The notes under the pieces: model-generated
What the model was told of the DNA's origin: nothing
The model's database searches: none
The model's input: the letters and a program-made list of their open reading frames with translations, nothing else
NCBI GenBank assembly: GCA_013397865.1
Contig: VZTI01003401.1
Span: 95,850 to 159,849, forward strand
Reading direction: 5' to 3'
Source: Struthidea cinerea
Lineage: Eukaryota > Chordata > Aves > Passeriformes > Corcoracidae
Length of the DNA stretch: 64,000 nt
Part shown: piece by piece, positions 36,001-49,701 of the stretch
How positions within the stretch are numbered: position 1 is the first letter of the stretch
How the letters are laid out: the number at the start of each line of letters is the position of its first letter
Translations under genes and position numbers: made by a program

Positions 36001-39000
36001 CCAGAACTTCTCATATCTGGATCACTTGAATTAATAAAGTCCACATGTCCCTAGGAGACCTATTTCAAAGGGGAATTATTAGTAATATTAATACAATTCA
36101 TGTGCAAAGAAGCTGGTAGCATTACAAATGACTGGTGCGGATTTATATGGTGTGTCTTAATACGGCTTTGATCACCACTCCCACCTGTTAACGCTCACCA
36201 GACACCAGGGATTTTTCATTACAGACACAGAGTTGTAAGCAGCTGGCTTGGATTTGACTAATATCAAATTACTTTTGATAATTATGGTGGGTTTTTTTAC
36301 CCAGAGTTCATCAGTGTGTGGTTCCTTGTCCTACTTGTCTGAGAAGACCGGGTTCTCTCCAGTGATTTGTTTGGAAGCCTAATCTCCCTCCTAATTCCCA
36401 CCTGAATTTTACCAGATTTCTGCTTCTCCTTTAGGACAAAACTCATCTCAGAAAAGTCAGTTCTGCCGAGACAGATGTATCCCACCTGCCCTTGCTGACC
36501 CCTCCGGAACTGTTCTTTTCTAGAGAAATTAAAGATGTTTACCTGTAATACGCCTCAGAGCCAAGATTTCAAGAACAGCAGGTCGTGCCTCAGAGCGCTG
36601 TTCTGAGTGCTTTATTAACCCAATTTCTACAGATCTGTGGCTGACTCAGAAACTTCAGAGAGCCTGCTCTCCTCCTGGTGTGCAGGTCTGGCAGGGAATC
36701 AAATTTCCCTAAACTGCTTCTGAATTATTATCATGAACTTTTGCACTCAGCGACTACTATCATTGTAACACAGAGTCATCGTCTGCTGCAGTTAATTATT
36801 CAAACCAAATTTGCACATCTGTACTGGCTTTATATAGCTTGGCTTCAGGCAGGTTGGTTGAGAACTGCTGGAGATGGGAAATAGATCTGCTCCAAAGAGG
36901 TTGTTTTAAATTGGAATTGAAGAGTCTCTTGCTCTATTTTTCTCCATGTATAATGCATGACCTGTCAGCACACACTGCATGGCTTTTACTGTCGTTTTCT
37001 TCTGCACTCATGCAACTGAGAATGAAGCCTAGCAGGGACAAGGCCAATGTTTTTTGAGCTAAGGAGTCTAATTAGAAAATTAATTTCACAAAGGTGATTA
37101 TTAAATTAGCTGAGTCTGGATGACCTGTGGACAATGCTAGAAATATTTTCTTTTCTCAATAAACTTATGAACCATAAACAGAACAGTTTTCATAACTTGA
37201 AGGAATACTACTGGTGCAACTTTCTTTAACCTGAAGATAATATTTTCATCAGGTCCTCTATGGACTTCACCACTCTTCACCCATTTTAAATAGTTGTGAC
37301 TTGGATTTTTTGGTGGTAAGAAACCTTTACCAAATAGATAGAAGACAGAAATGGGGAGGAGGATGACACAAAAGATATTGCTAACTGGAGCAGAGCATAA
37401 AATAACCCAATAAAAAATAAGATGAGGGCATTACCCAGGATGTACAGATTTGGGTTAAATCTTAGACCTCCATGAAGACAAAAACTATCACAATTTACAA
37501 ATAGTTCCAGGAATCACCTTTAAAACAAAATCCTGAGACCAATTCTATTCTGAGCAGCAAAACTACATCATTGAGTGGGTTTCTGAAAGGCCCAATAGAT
37601 GTGTGTAGTTCACATGAATTGAAAGGCAAGACATATTTTACATACATTATTTTGTCAGAGAGCTCAGTGTATACAGAGCTTTAATCTTTTATTCCATTTG
37701 ATTTGATTTATTATAACTCTTTTTTTTATTTTAATACAGGAAACTTTGTTTTCCCATTTTATAAATTTTGAACAGCTTGCATCCTGCTGACTGAGAGGTC
37801 TTCATATCATTAATTGCTCCCTCCAAATAAAGCAAATTAGCTTTAAGGACATGTTTTCATTTCACCGTTTAACACTGGACTGGACTTTTGTGAATGATTT
37901 TTGTAATGTGTGGTTGGTGAGCAGCTGATTTTTGGGGACATGATATTCTTGTACACAGTTTTCAACAGCCTGTCACCTAAAACAACAGCTTTACCCAGCT
38001 GATTAATTGAGCCATCGCTGCTGCTAAGTGCTACTGCAGTTTTATAAGTTCTGAATTTCTGTTGTTATCTTTGAAGTGGTTTTGCTTCTGTGTGCTAAAT
38101 TTTTTAAGAGGGTTTGATCTGTGATTGACACGCTTGACATTCCCCAAGTAAGTGGATGCTTTTTGGGACTCGAGCTGTGCAGAGCTTACAGCTTTCCCAA
38201 AATTTGGTGTTTTCCAAGCATTACACTATGGGCTGAAGTTTTGACATGTTTTCAGGAGCAAGCAAGCCAAGTGAAATTGGTGGGAAATTATGCTTGTGGG
38301 AGGAGAGAAAAGCAGTAAAACTGTACTCCTGCAGTATTGCTCCCGCTTTGTTTGAAATTGAAGCAGGTCTAAAGTGCAAACACTTCTCAAATTGTGATAA
38401 ATACAGGTTTTGTCTGCACTTGAAATTCTTTAAAGGAAAAACATCGGGGCAGTGTTCATGTCACACCTCACTCTGGTTTCACTGCCACAAAACAGGGGCA
38501 GAAGGGGTTTTTGTGAGTTTTGTTTTGTTATCTTCTATAAGACTTCATGGTGACTTTTATTTCAGAACTATTAGTGGTGTTTGATGCTTTTTGCAGATGA
38601 AAAAGTGAAAGTTTCCCTTACCACTAAGCTGCAGTAATTTCTTCCAGGTCAGAAAAGGTCCTGGAAGAGGTTTTTTTCCTCTTTGCCAAGGACAACTGGG
38701 AATCCACACAACCATGTCATGTGTGATGCCAGGACAGGAACCAACTCAGACTCCCCTCACCTACAAGTTTAAAGATAAGAAAGGGGAGAACAGCAGCGCA
38801 CGGGCCCAGGGTTTTTCACTGACAGGGGTGGCTGGCAGGGTAAAGTCAGTGAATTATCGCTTCTTTTCAGTCCTTATCTCTCTGCCTGCACTCTGTCAAA
38901 CTTCTGCTGGACTGAACAAAAGTCATGCCAGTGAATGATCCCTTTTATGTCTGCAAATTTTGATGTCCAGTAGAGAGTAAGCAGGCTTTGGTACGCACTG

Positions 39001-39080
39001 TGATGTCTTCCCCCAGATCTGAGCCCAGTGTGTAACAACTATGCTGCATTTTCAAGCACTCACAAAAATGTCTAATGTCA
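30012..39080. other. No gene recognised
   Basis: About 9 kb of AT-rich sequence without an identifiable exon, RNA gene or mobile element. T runs occur near 31,508 and 31,553. The 156-codon frame at 32,630-33,100 (-) overlaps another open frame and shows no domain. The segment 37,980-38,060 is complex and could be conserved non-coding DNA. Confidence 0.5.
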
Positions 39081-39083
39081 CCA

Positions 39084-39117
39084 TTACTATTATTATTATT
39101 ATTATTATTATTATTAT
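39084..39117. repeat. (ATT)n microsatellite
   Basis: About ten copies of a trinucleotide ATT unit in an uninterrupted tract, with one imperfect unit at the left edge. Likely length-polymorphic. Confidence 0.95.
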
Positions 39118-41611
39118 GTTATTCAGCTTCAGAGAAATTCAATTCTAAAACTTTTGTGCTAAGGGAAAATGTGCTGGTTTTCCACTTCTTTTTTTCACTC
39201 CTCATTTTTCCCAGTGGATATGCTGAGTTTGAGGGCCCACCCTCATCGAGGTAACTGAAGGATCTGGGCTTATCTTGCAGGAAACCTGGAGGTTACAAAA
39301 TGATTGCAATAATTCTCTCACCTAGTCAACAATTAATTATCAATATCATAAGGGAAGAGGGGAATTCAGCTGGTCAGATATGCTGTCTCTGCTACTTTTA
39401 TATCAAGGCATATTGCAATCTCTGAATCCACACGTCCATATTTTCTGCTCAAAGCAGTGACAAAATTTAGTGTCCATGTGCATTTTCAATACAGGTTAAG
39501 TTAATAATGCAAACTAATCAGATACTAATTCAAGATTTTGATAGAATTACCATAATTTGTGCAAATTTTGTTGTGATAAGTGTGTAAGTTACCCACCCTG
39601 AGCAGACCACAGGATCAGCACTTCGTGAGGTAGCAAAGTGACATAAAATAAACACAGAAAATTGTCTCATGTCATCTTAGGACCCAGTTAATGTGCTGTC
39701 ATTAGCAGCACCACAAACAATCAGACTGCTTAAAACTCCAGTGCCTCACTTCAATTAGCTTAATGATTGGAGGGGGTTGTACGATTTTAAATTCATTCAG
39801 GTGATGTTTAGACCAGAGGGGAAAATAAGCTTTTATAAATATAAAGACATCTATGAACCGACTAAAACCACAACATTTTCAGGAAGCATTTATGGAAAAG
39901 ATTTTCCAATGGAGTTTGTTCCCAAATAGGCCAGAATTGATGAGCGTGTCAGCAACACCTTGTAGAGCAGTTCTTCACCTATGCCTTAAAAAAACCTCTT
40001 TTTTTTTCTGCAGAAAGTTCCAGGGCAGTGTGAGAGATGAGAGATCTCAACTCTCTGCCAGGCACGGGGAAAAGTGGGAGAGGTGAAGTGTTGAGGAGCT
40101 GAAGCTCATCTCTGCCCATCACAGGCTGCCAGCTCGTCACGGCCGCAGCCCTGCCTCATAAAGCAGGGAGTGCAACGAGGAAGGGCATGAGGGTGCAGTG
40201 AAAATGATGGTGAACCAGAACAGCACATTATGAGAGAAGAAATAATTGAAATGAGCATCAAATCCTGATGTATGGAGGTGTCGTTGCAGGCAGAAGGAAA
40301 GATACTGTAAGGTTATTACCTGAACGCAGGGGCAGTGAAAAGGCTGCTGTCAATCAGTTCAAATAAATGGTTTCCTCCTAGCAAGCAGCTAAATTATAAA
40401 TATTCCTGAGGTTATAAAGCTGTTGAAAAAAGCAAAACCAAAATGATGGCAGTTATGTGCTTTTCACAGCAAACACCCAAATTATACGAAACAAGGGAAA
40501 GAAAAATGACACAAACAAATTGTCTGAGCAGAGATTAAGGGCTTTAAATTTATTTACTGTAGAAACAGAGCACATCCACATGATCACAGGCTATAAATAC
40601 TTCCAAGTTAATAATGAAAAATGGAATTATCCACCAGCTGTGTTAACAAACAACCCTTGTAGCTTGCAATGAGGAAAAAACCCTAATGTTAAAGATTTAT
40701 CATAAGCTTCAGAACCTTCTGAAAACTTAGCCGTTCCTATTGACAGTGCTGTCTCTTTCTGAAATTATATTTATTGCAGACCTGTAGGCCAGGGAATGTA
40801 GTGTTGCTATCAATAGTAACAGCCCACAGACTTTGTTCTGCACTTGGGAGGCCACAGGACCGAGGCACCTCAGGTCTCCTTTGTTCCATTTCATCCTGAC
40901 CTGCCTGGAGCTCTGTTATAACTTGTTTTAACCCTAACAGTGATTTTTCTAGTGGCCAGCTGGCTGTGGCCAATCTGTCTTACTTTTGCCTATCTTTGTA
41001 CAGTGTAACCATAGTTTCTGGGCAAGGTGGCAGTCAGAGATAGTTATTTTGTGGAGAATGAGGTATTTATTACTCTAGTGCAGTGCAGGAATTTATAACT
41101 GTATGTAGTGGTGCAGAGCAGTGCAGGCATGGAAGGAGAGCAGTGGCGACGGAGGGGAAGTCATGGGGGGAGGTATCTCGCATGGCAGAGGCTGAATATT
41201 AGAAAATGTAAAAAAAATCGCTCCCCCAAGGTGAATAAAAATAATCAGAATGGCAAGGAGGAAAAATAAAGCTCTTCATACTGAAGCAGTACTGCTGTTT
41301 TGTGTAACTGAGCTTTTTACATAATAATACTCTTTATTTGATTTTCCTTTATTTTTCTGTAATAATTTAACCTAGGCTTATGAAAATCTTTTGGAATTGC
41401 CATTAAGACAATAAAGATTATATTGTTATTATTCACAATAATAATTATTGGCTTTATGTCTGTGGAGTGTTCTCTTTTTGCCCATAACAAGCTTTATGAA
41501 CGTTGATAGCAGAGTAAAATAGACATTCACTTATTTTAATTCCTTTAATATCAGGACGTGCAACAAAGCAGTTATTTTATGAGAGGAGGGAGTTCTCAAA
41601 TTACTCCCAAA
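39118..41611. other. No gene recognised
   Basis: Non-coding. The part 39,480-39,600 has many TAAT cores and an octamer-like ATGCAAAC at 39,508-39,515, so it is a loose candidate for a regulatory element. Nothing supports a coding region. Confidence 0.4.
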
Positions 41612-41700
41612 TAATCACAGAATGTTCTGAGTTGGAAGGGACCAACCAGGATCAATAAAGTCCAAGCTGCAAGAGTCCCACCACCATTTCAACAGATTAT
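41612..41700 (-). mobile_element. CR1 LINE 3' fragment, older subfamily
   Basis: AATCACAGAATGTTCTGAG is followed by TTGGAAGGGACC and CCAGGATCAATAAAGTCCAA. This is the reverse-strand 3' end of a CR1 subfamily that differs from the GC-rich songbird type at 13.6 kb. Only about 90 bases are recognisable, and the right edge is vague. Confidence 0.75.
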
Positions 41701-42879
41701 CAGTGATTAGGGCAGCAAATGAGCCAAGGATACGTTCAATATCTCACCTGCACTTAGAACAGCACTATAAAATGCACAAGGCAGCTTACTAAGGAAAAGA
41801 GACTCTCATGTGGGACACATGAGGTGGGATAAATCAGCATTCCCTGGAGCTGGGACAGGATGCACCAGCTGGGAGCTCGGCCTTGTAGGGCGAAGGTGAC
41901 ATTGGGGCACAACTGCTATTTCCATATCCTGTGTCAAATTTCTGAGCCCTGGAATTTCCCCAGGGCTTCAGCATATTTCTGTATCAAACCCACACTTGTT
42001 TGGAAATCCTGCAGCTCCCAGGAGAGGGCAGGAATTTTGGGCAGCCTGGGCCTAACTGCGAGTTGGCTGTAGAGGTGCTGATTTGATCTGGGCACCCTTT
42101 CTGCTCTGCTACCTGCCTCTCTAATTCAATTTCCTCAGCCCTGGCCCTCTCATTCCCCCAGTACAGAGAACTCATTTGTTTCAGCATGAGAAAGCAGGCA
42201 TTTTTAAATCTAGAGCTGATGGCCTTGAAGCAGATTCCACAGCGCCTTTCTGGGAGCACAGAGCAGCAAAACAATCCAGGACGTCAAGTCCATGCAGACA
42301 AGGATGCTTTCTGCCTCTCTGTGGTCCAAGCACAAGCTCCTGCTCCCAGGATCATCTGAAACTGGGAGAACAGAACTTGAATAGGATTTATACCCTGCCA
42401 ATGCTGTGGTTTTTAACAAGAGATTTCCACTCCCTGACTATCGGTGGCTACTGCTCTATTGTTTTGGTTTGGTGCACGTGTCTGGGATGTCTGGCCTCCA
42501 AAATCCCTGCCAGATGAAATGTACAAGAGAATCCTCCATCTGCCTTAAAGAGAGAAGACATTCAGTGTGCTTAGTAAGGGCTGGATCTGCTGAGCAACAA
42601 CCTGAGGCAGAGTACCCAGATTTTTCATGATTAATAAAAGCTATCAGGATTTTGCAGATGCCAGCCTCAGCCCTACAAACGTGTCCCACACCCTTAAGTG
42701 GAGCAATGCCTGATGTGTGGGTCCTGGAGGCACTTTAAAAGGGAACTGCTCAGTGCTATTATGAGAGAAATTTGGCAAAGTGCACCTAGAAATAATGCAT
42801 TATATGTTTAAAGGTCTGTCAGGATCAGGCAAACAGAGATCTTTGCTGGTTTTAGCTCTGTTTATAACATAAGCAGGAG
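41701..42879. other. No gene recognised
   Basis: Unique-looking sequence between two CR1 fragments on opposite strands. Overlapping open frames at 42,176-42,517 and neighbours carry no recognised domain. It may include unrecognised, more divergent CR1 sequence. Confidence 0.4.
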
Positions 42880-43019
42880 TTCTGAGGATCTCCCTCACTG
42901 GGGATATTCAAGAATCACCTGGACACAATCCTGGGCCATGTGCTCTGGGATGACCCTGCTTAGGCCACGAGGTTGGACCCAGTGTGGCGCCTTCCAACCT
43001 GACCCATTCTGGGATTCCC
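42880..43019 (+). mobile_element. CR1 LINE 3' fragment
   Basis: GTTCTGAGGATCTCCCTCAC, ATATTCAAGAATCACCTGGA, GATGACCCTGCTTAGG and CTTCCAACCTGACCCATTC occur in the order expected of a CR1 3' end on the plus strand. The copy finishes at the decayed tail TGGGATTC. About 140 bases are left. Confidence 0.85.
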
Positions 43020-46000
43020 TGATCTCAATCTTAGGCTAGCACAAAAATCCCACCCACATCTCAGATTTAATATTGAAACTGTCGTGGGTGGCGTTGGACA
43101 TTGTTCTGGTGATTTGATCTAACCAGTCAGCCTGGACTGCGAAAGCCCTCAGTGCAATGATCAGTACAGCACTCCCTGCTTTTCCCAGTGAGATTACAGA
43201 TCAGTTCTGTTGTTGCAGCTGACAACATTCATTTCTGCATTAGCACTAAATTATGCCGCTCACAACAAAGCACCCTTGCTCGACTGCCCGTGCCACAACT
43301 ACTCACGGCATTCTTATTGCATTTCCATGAGCTGGTTTTAGCTGAAAACCAGTGATAAAGACACAGAACCAAACATTCTGCACTGGGGCAGCAATGAGCT
43401 GTTTTCTACAGTGCTGTGAAAACAGCATAGGGGATGCTGGGACATTTACTTAAAATCTGATTTTATTTCAATGCTTCCCTGCAAGCAGCCTAAGACTCTC
43501 AGAAAAATCTTGCCCCTGAAACAGCCAGGTGAGCCACCATGGCTCATCACATCCATTGTCCTTTTGCATTGTTGGTACTTCACTGGGTGTCATGTCCTTC
43601 CCAACAAGCCACTGGTTCCAGTGAGGTGCTGTCAGTTTAACACAAGCACACAGGACAAGTTGCTGCAAATCTGGAAGTCCCAGAAAACAATACTTATCTG
43701 TTCACATCCTCCTCTCTATTGGTCCTTTGGACCAAAACCAGTTGTCTACTGGTGCTGTAGTAGCTTTTCTGGTCTCACAGTGGGTAATGCCCAGAGTCCT
43801 GCTGCATAACACTGTGTCACACACAGCCAGCTTCATCTCTGCCTGTCTGAATCCCTTCTGATCTCTGTGCTTTTCCTCAGATCCTCCTGATGTGCAGTTC
43901 ACACAGTGGGAAATGAGTGGGTAGAAAAAAGCACTCAAATGAAAACTAGACCTGGGCGAGGATCTCTGGTGAATTGGGAAGGACTCCGCCTCACACTGCT
44001 TGATTTTCTCTCCTGTGGAGAAAAGTGTTTCATCTTTAACAGATGATGGCTACATTCCTATAAGATTTGACAGCCAAGGGAGAAACTAGACACTGACTTT
44101 CTAGAAACTTTTATCCACATGTGAGGTTAATTTTCCTATCCCAGTGAAAAGCTGGAGCTGCCAGAGGAAAGAAAATGAGCTCTGGGTCACAGTATCAGGA
44201 TTACAACAGCTTCAGACTCCAGGTGTTGATTTCTGATGGGAACTGGAAGAACTTAAGATGAGTTACAAGATACAGAGGCCAGAAATTAAGTGAATTTAGG
44301 AAGCACACATTGAATGAGATGTAGAGCTAAAAGGAGACCTTACAGTGGTTATTGGCATCCAAACCCAAATGCAATTCAGAGGTTCCTTTTGCCAATAACT
44401 TCAGGCCTGACAGCTGCCCGCAAGAACAGAGTGCTTTCATTTTGAAAAGCAGTTATTTCCTATAGCCAGGCTTAGACTTCCCCATGTGCTCTGGCACTTT
44501 CTCATTTCAGGAGCTGAGAACCTATTCTCCAAGGCTATCAATATATGTTGGAAGGCCATCCAAACCTAGATATGCAGATCCAAGCCACAGCCTGACAGAG
44601 ATGCTCATATCATGCCTAACTCCTGGTCTCTTGCTTGCTCTCTTCCCAGCTTGAGGGCTCCTGCATTCCTGAACAGGCAATGGCCAAACATCATAAGGAA
44701 GGTAAGCCTTGCACGAACCTTCCTGGAGCTTGGTGATTAAGGCTACCTCTGAAGAACAGGGCTTTCACTGACTCTAGAAAAGAAAGCCCACAGCCAGCAT
44801 CCCCCAGTTCCAAATATTCTGAGCAAGAGCGGTTGTGTGAGAGCACTCCAGCTCCACTGACGTGTAGTTACCCTATGAAAGATTCCCCAGTGTACTTAGA
44901 CACCTAGTGCCTAATAGTGCTCTGTTCTGTATTCTGATGAGGGAATTAAATTAAAGGTTTATAGAAGTTCAGGTACATTCCTATGCTTGGTACTTTTTGC
45001 CAGCTGTCCCTAGGCAGTTCCCACCTGAACAGACCAGCATGGATCTACACTGCGTATTCAGGCACTAGAAATAATCTTTCTGATCACCCTTTCAAGATTG
45101 CCTAAGGTTCCCCATTCATTCCGTCTTTAAGCCCAGCTCTTTTATGGAATGGGAATGGCTCAGTTGGATTTTAATTAAGCAGTGCTGAACCTACATGAAG
45201 GCGTTCAGTGTGCCCATCTCACTGAAATGATGAGGTTCCTCTTAAATCTGGTCTGAGGACTTTCAGTGCTCAGTGTAACACAACCTAAAAAGATTAAAAT
45301 CCTTGTCCTTCTGTCCTTGGCCATTGTCGTCTCTAACTAGCACGATTTTTTTCTGTCAGCTCTCTCCTTTATTTCAGCAAACTCTTTCTCTCTCTTGCAA
45401 ACCATCTCCAGCCTTATCTTTGGCTGGAGGTTAAGAAAATTCTTTTGTCTGATGTCGATCAGCCAGCAGGGAATGCTTACAGCATCAGCCAGCCAGTCTC
45501 TACTTGACCTCCCAAGAAAGAAAACAAGAAATTCTCCAAGCCAGCTTCCCACACCCTGGAGGGCCTGGGATTTACAGCCTGTTTGAACTCTCCCAGATGG
45601 TAACACACCAGGCTGCTGAAACACCACGCTCAGTGGCTTGTCCAAAGGCACTTCCTCAGACTGATTTATTTGTTCTCTCAACTTCAACAAGGTTTTGTGT
45701 TCGTGTCTCTCTCTTCTCTCTCATTTTCCAGACTGTCCCAACTGGACACTTTATGCCACGTGCCATTCTTGTCCACCCAGCAAAACACATTAAATCTGGG
45801 GGGGTGGAAATTGGGGTCAGATTTATTTGGCGTTTTGGGAGGAAAAAGGGGCAGGAATGTGCAGAAGGTTTGCCTGAGGAACACCCCGTGTGCTGCTACA
45901 TCTGTGAATAGTAAACTGACTGTCTACAGATAAAGGAATATATGTCTATGCCTGGAAATGTGACTTTGCAGTCCTTGCTTCTGTGGGTTTTATTTAATTG

Positions 46001-49000
46001 TGATATATGCAGCAGTCATAATAGCTTCGGCACAACATCATTTGTGTCTTAATTAAATGAAACATGCTGTTCAGAAACAATGCAGCCATGGAGTTTGGGA
46101 AACACTTGAGATATGCCTTCTGCTCACAGGCTCAGCCTGGCGCTACCAACAAAGGACGCAGTGTGTGTTTGTGTGTCTGTGCATGCATATTTACATCAAA
46201 ATAAATTATCATACAGCCCTTTCCTGCACAGTTCCTGATAATTCCGTCAGTTTCAACGCGTTAGCAAAGAAAATGAGGAAATGACTATCAAAGGGTGAAA
46301 GGATAAACTGGCACTGCTTTCAACTCAGCGAGGCATCAGGAGGCCCCATCATCTGCACAGTTTAGTTTTGCTTTGACAAACACCACCTCCTCTCCTGGGA
46401 GGCTCTTGAAGACACGGTGAGGTTGATACCAGCCTTATCACAAGGAACCAGGACAATAGCTTGGAAGAACAGAAGCAAAGCCAGAATATACTTATGAAGG
46501 AAGAAAGTGAACTGAAAGGAAGCAAAAAGCTAAAATGCTTTCAAAGAATGATTTTCAATCAAAAAAAAAAAAAAAAAAAGAGACACAGAGACCCCCACAT
46601 TACCTTGTTGTAGTACACAATTTGAATGCAAGATTCCATGTATTATTGTTGCTGAATTCAAATATATTCTCTTATCTGATAATGGAATCCTACACACAAT
46701 GGCATAATGGGAGACAGAAAAACAGAACACAAGTTTTTTCAGATGTACAGTTTACAGTAATTAAGGTTTGCTAAGACTGTTTCTAAAGCCAGTTCTCCAT
46801 TTTGTGCTTTTGCCAGAAATTGGGGTGGGTGTGGGTGTGCAAAATGAGAGCTAATTTACCTATTGCCAACCTACAAGAGGCCTTCTCCTTTTCTCTTTCA
46901 CTTCTTCTGCTACTATATGACCAATTCTCACACCCCTGTCTCTGAAACTCCACCTCTAGGTACCAAAAGCCGTGAAATTAAAGGACCCTTGCAAATCTAA
47001 TTGCGACTTTTTAAACACCTCAAAACAATTTTTAATCCATCCGAGAATTAAATTTCACTCATTCCCACGCAAAACAGCAAAAAAAGTATCATCTTTTCAG
47101 AGAGAGATTAGAAGAGAGACATAAAGTTGGTTTCTTTTATCAAGTATGAAACTGGACTGGTAACAAAACCCAAAGCTTGAGAATCACCATCTGGATCACT
47201 CAGCTATTGAAGAATTCACAGTACCAGAAATCTGCTTCTTGGCCCAAGATTCCTACCATTATTTGCTTTTCTGTACTTTTTCAATAAAAGTTCTTACACA
47301 ACTTCGGGGTATTGATTGAGGTATTGTATATTTTAAAACAATTTTTTAGCACTGTAACACATTTTGTTTAGGTTTGGCTTTTTTTTCTTGCCATATGATC
47401 TGCCTAAAGCTATTTCCTCTTTATTGCTAAACATAAACTCTGAACAAAAATTATTTTCCCTGCCAAAACACTCTTTTCAAGTCAATTGCACTTTTTTGCA
47501 TGAGAAAAAGCTGTAGGGGATTGTCCCCGTGAACTTTGAATGTCTTTCCAATCTTGACTGAGAACAGTTCATACCACCTATAAATCTGGCTGCTACGCTG
47601 CCTGAATAAAAGCTGCTTTCTTAAATTAAACCGCTGCAGTAGGCAGGCTGTAGAACATTTTGGTTTCTATACTTCTGTGCATGGTCCCCACCCTGCGGAT
47701 CTCACTTCTCTTTTCCCTTCCCCAGTGATGTGGCAAGGCGTTTGTTCAGCATTTCAGCTGCATGTCAAATGGGAAATACTGGGATTTCCCAGCTGGACCA
47801 AACCCAAGGCAATCCAGCCTGGTATTGTGTCTCCAAAAGGGACTGTTTTCATGCAAATGGGAACAATCTGCTAATCACACAAGAATCCCTCCTGACCTCT
47901 AAGAAACACTGGTTCCAACATCGGCAAAATACGTAACGTGATTTCCACTAAATTCATCTCAATAGAACAAAAACTTTGGTAAATACTCTGAAGTAATTCT
48001 GTGGGCCTGTGATGTTTTGTCACAGCCTCCTCTGTGAAACAGTGTTGTTAATTTCTTTATTATCACATTAAATGTCCTCATCGTCCTTGCGGTTTAGGAG
48101 AGCAGAAGTTCCTGATCTCCCACCTTCAATCCACGTGTTAATGTCTACATTCTATTGTTATCTTCTATTATTACTATTATTATTTTCTATTCTGTTATTA
48201 TCTATATCTATATCTGCTTCTCTAACAGTATCACTGTATTTACCTGTGCCACTGACTCATTTTGTGTTGTTCTAAGAGAATTTATTGCAACTGCCTTTAC
48301 CCAAAGTAAACAAATGCACGCCCAAAATAATTAATCAAGCCCCAAGATCTTTCATTACAAGTTTCCCATGTTTGGACTAAAAGTGCTAATTAATTGGTCA
48401 ATATACTGGGCTAATAGCCTAGCTGGATCTGCAGAAAAGAATTAGCAGCAAATGTGTGAAAGACCATCAAACACAAAAAAATCCCCTGACATATGAAGCA
48501 AATTTAATTTAATATTTACAGATTAAGTTAACATATTGGTGGACTTTGTCTTTTTTTCTTTTTTCTTTTTTTTGCAGGGGGGTCATGTTTAGAATTGAAT
48601 TACTTTGGTAAATGCTTCAGTTTCTTTAGTTCACTGCTCTAGTGTGTGCCTGGGAAATGGTTTTTATAAACATAATCACACTTTGTGCAGCTTTTTTTCT
48701 TAGTATATGGGGAGGTTGAGATTTGGGGTGATTTGATTCTGTAGTTACAACTAATTAGATTCTAAAACGTTACACACCAACTCTGTTCAGTGCGCACAGG
48801 TTCCTTCCAAGGACCACCTAAAATAGTCTACAATATTTTCAGAAACTCAACAGACTTTATGATTGTGCTAGACAGTCTGAATAGAAAGGGCAGTGCAAAC
48901 AGAACACCTCTGCTCACGCTGTATTTATTTAGTACTGGGCATACAAAGTTTGGAAAGGTGGGGTTTGGGGTTTTTTTTTGTCATAATATCTCAACCACTG

Positions 49001-49634
49001 GGATGTCATTTGTGTCTTTAACTTCATTAAAAGGAACAAAAAGCCCAAAAAAAGCATTTTTGGCTTAGGAACAGGGTGAGCAGTCTGTGGCTGAATAGCA
49101 CCAGTGCCACAGGTTTTACTTTCATTACAATGTCTTGACAGCAGAAGCACTTCACTACAAATTAATAGAGAAACTAGCAAAGGACAGGAGAAAAGTGTGT
49201 GCCAGAGTGTTGAAGCACCTGGGCACAGATTTTGTCTCACTGCAGGATCTTGCCACTTTAATCAGTTTTTTGGTTTTGGGTCTGCTTTTTATTTTGTGGA
49301 ATCTCAACATGCTATTGCATGTTGAGCTTTTGATTCTTACAGAGCACTCCTATTTCAATTTTTTTCTTTGAGTGTTTGTGTGTGTGTGTTTCCTAAGGAT
49401 ATCCTCCTAATGACCCCACAAGAATTTCAGTAAGATTTTTTTTTTCCATAACAGAAAAAAAATATCAGCAAGGTGAATGCAGGCCAAGCCCTACCAAGTC
49501 AGAGCAATATATGAAGGCACAGAGAATGACACCTTCAGTCAACTAAAAAATTCATCACAGATTTATGATAAGAATATGGAGAATATGCTTATTGCTTGGT
49601 TTGCATAAGAAGGCACAGAAGTGGGTGTTTGTGA
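43020..49634. other. No gene recognised
   Basis: Gene-poor sequence with short simple tracts: A19 near 46,561, imperfect ATT and CTATAT units near 48,163-48,213, and a T-rich tract near 48,551. Open frames of 117 codons (-) and 135 codons (+) at 45,337-45,911 overlap each other antisense and show no domain. Confidence 0.5.
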
Positions 49635-49701
49635 CCCTTCCCTTCCCTTCCCTTCCCTTCCCTTCCCTTCCCTTCCCTTCCCTTCCCTTCCCTTCCCTTC
49701 C
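49635..49701. repeat. (CCCTT)n pentanucleotide microsatellite
   Basis: 67 bases of a perfect five-base unit, about 13.4 copies, all pyrimidine on the plus strand. Perfect copies suggest recent expansion. Such mirror-symmetric polypyrimidine tracts can form triplex DNA. Confidence 0.97.

Noticed and set aside
45337..45911. Overlapping antisense frames of 117 and 135 codons
   Set aside because: They are mutually overlapping and have no family resemblance.
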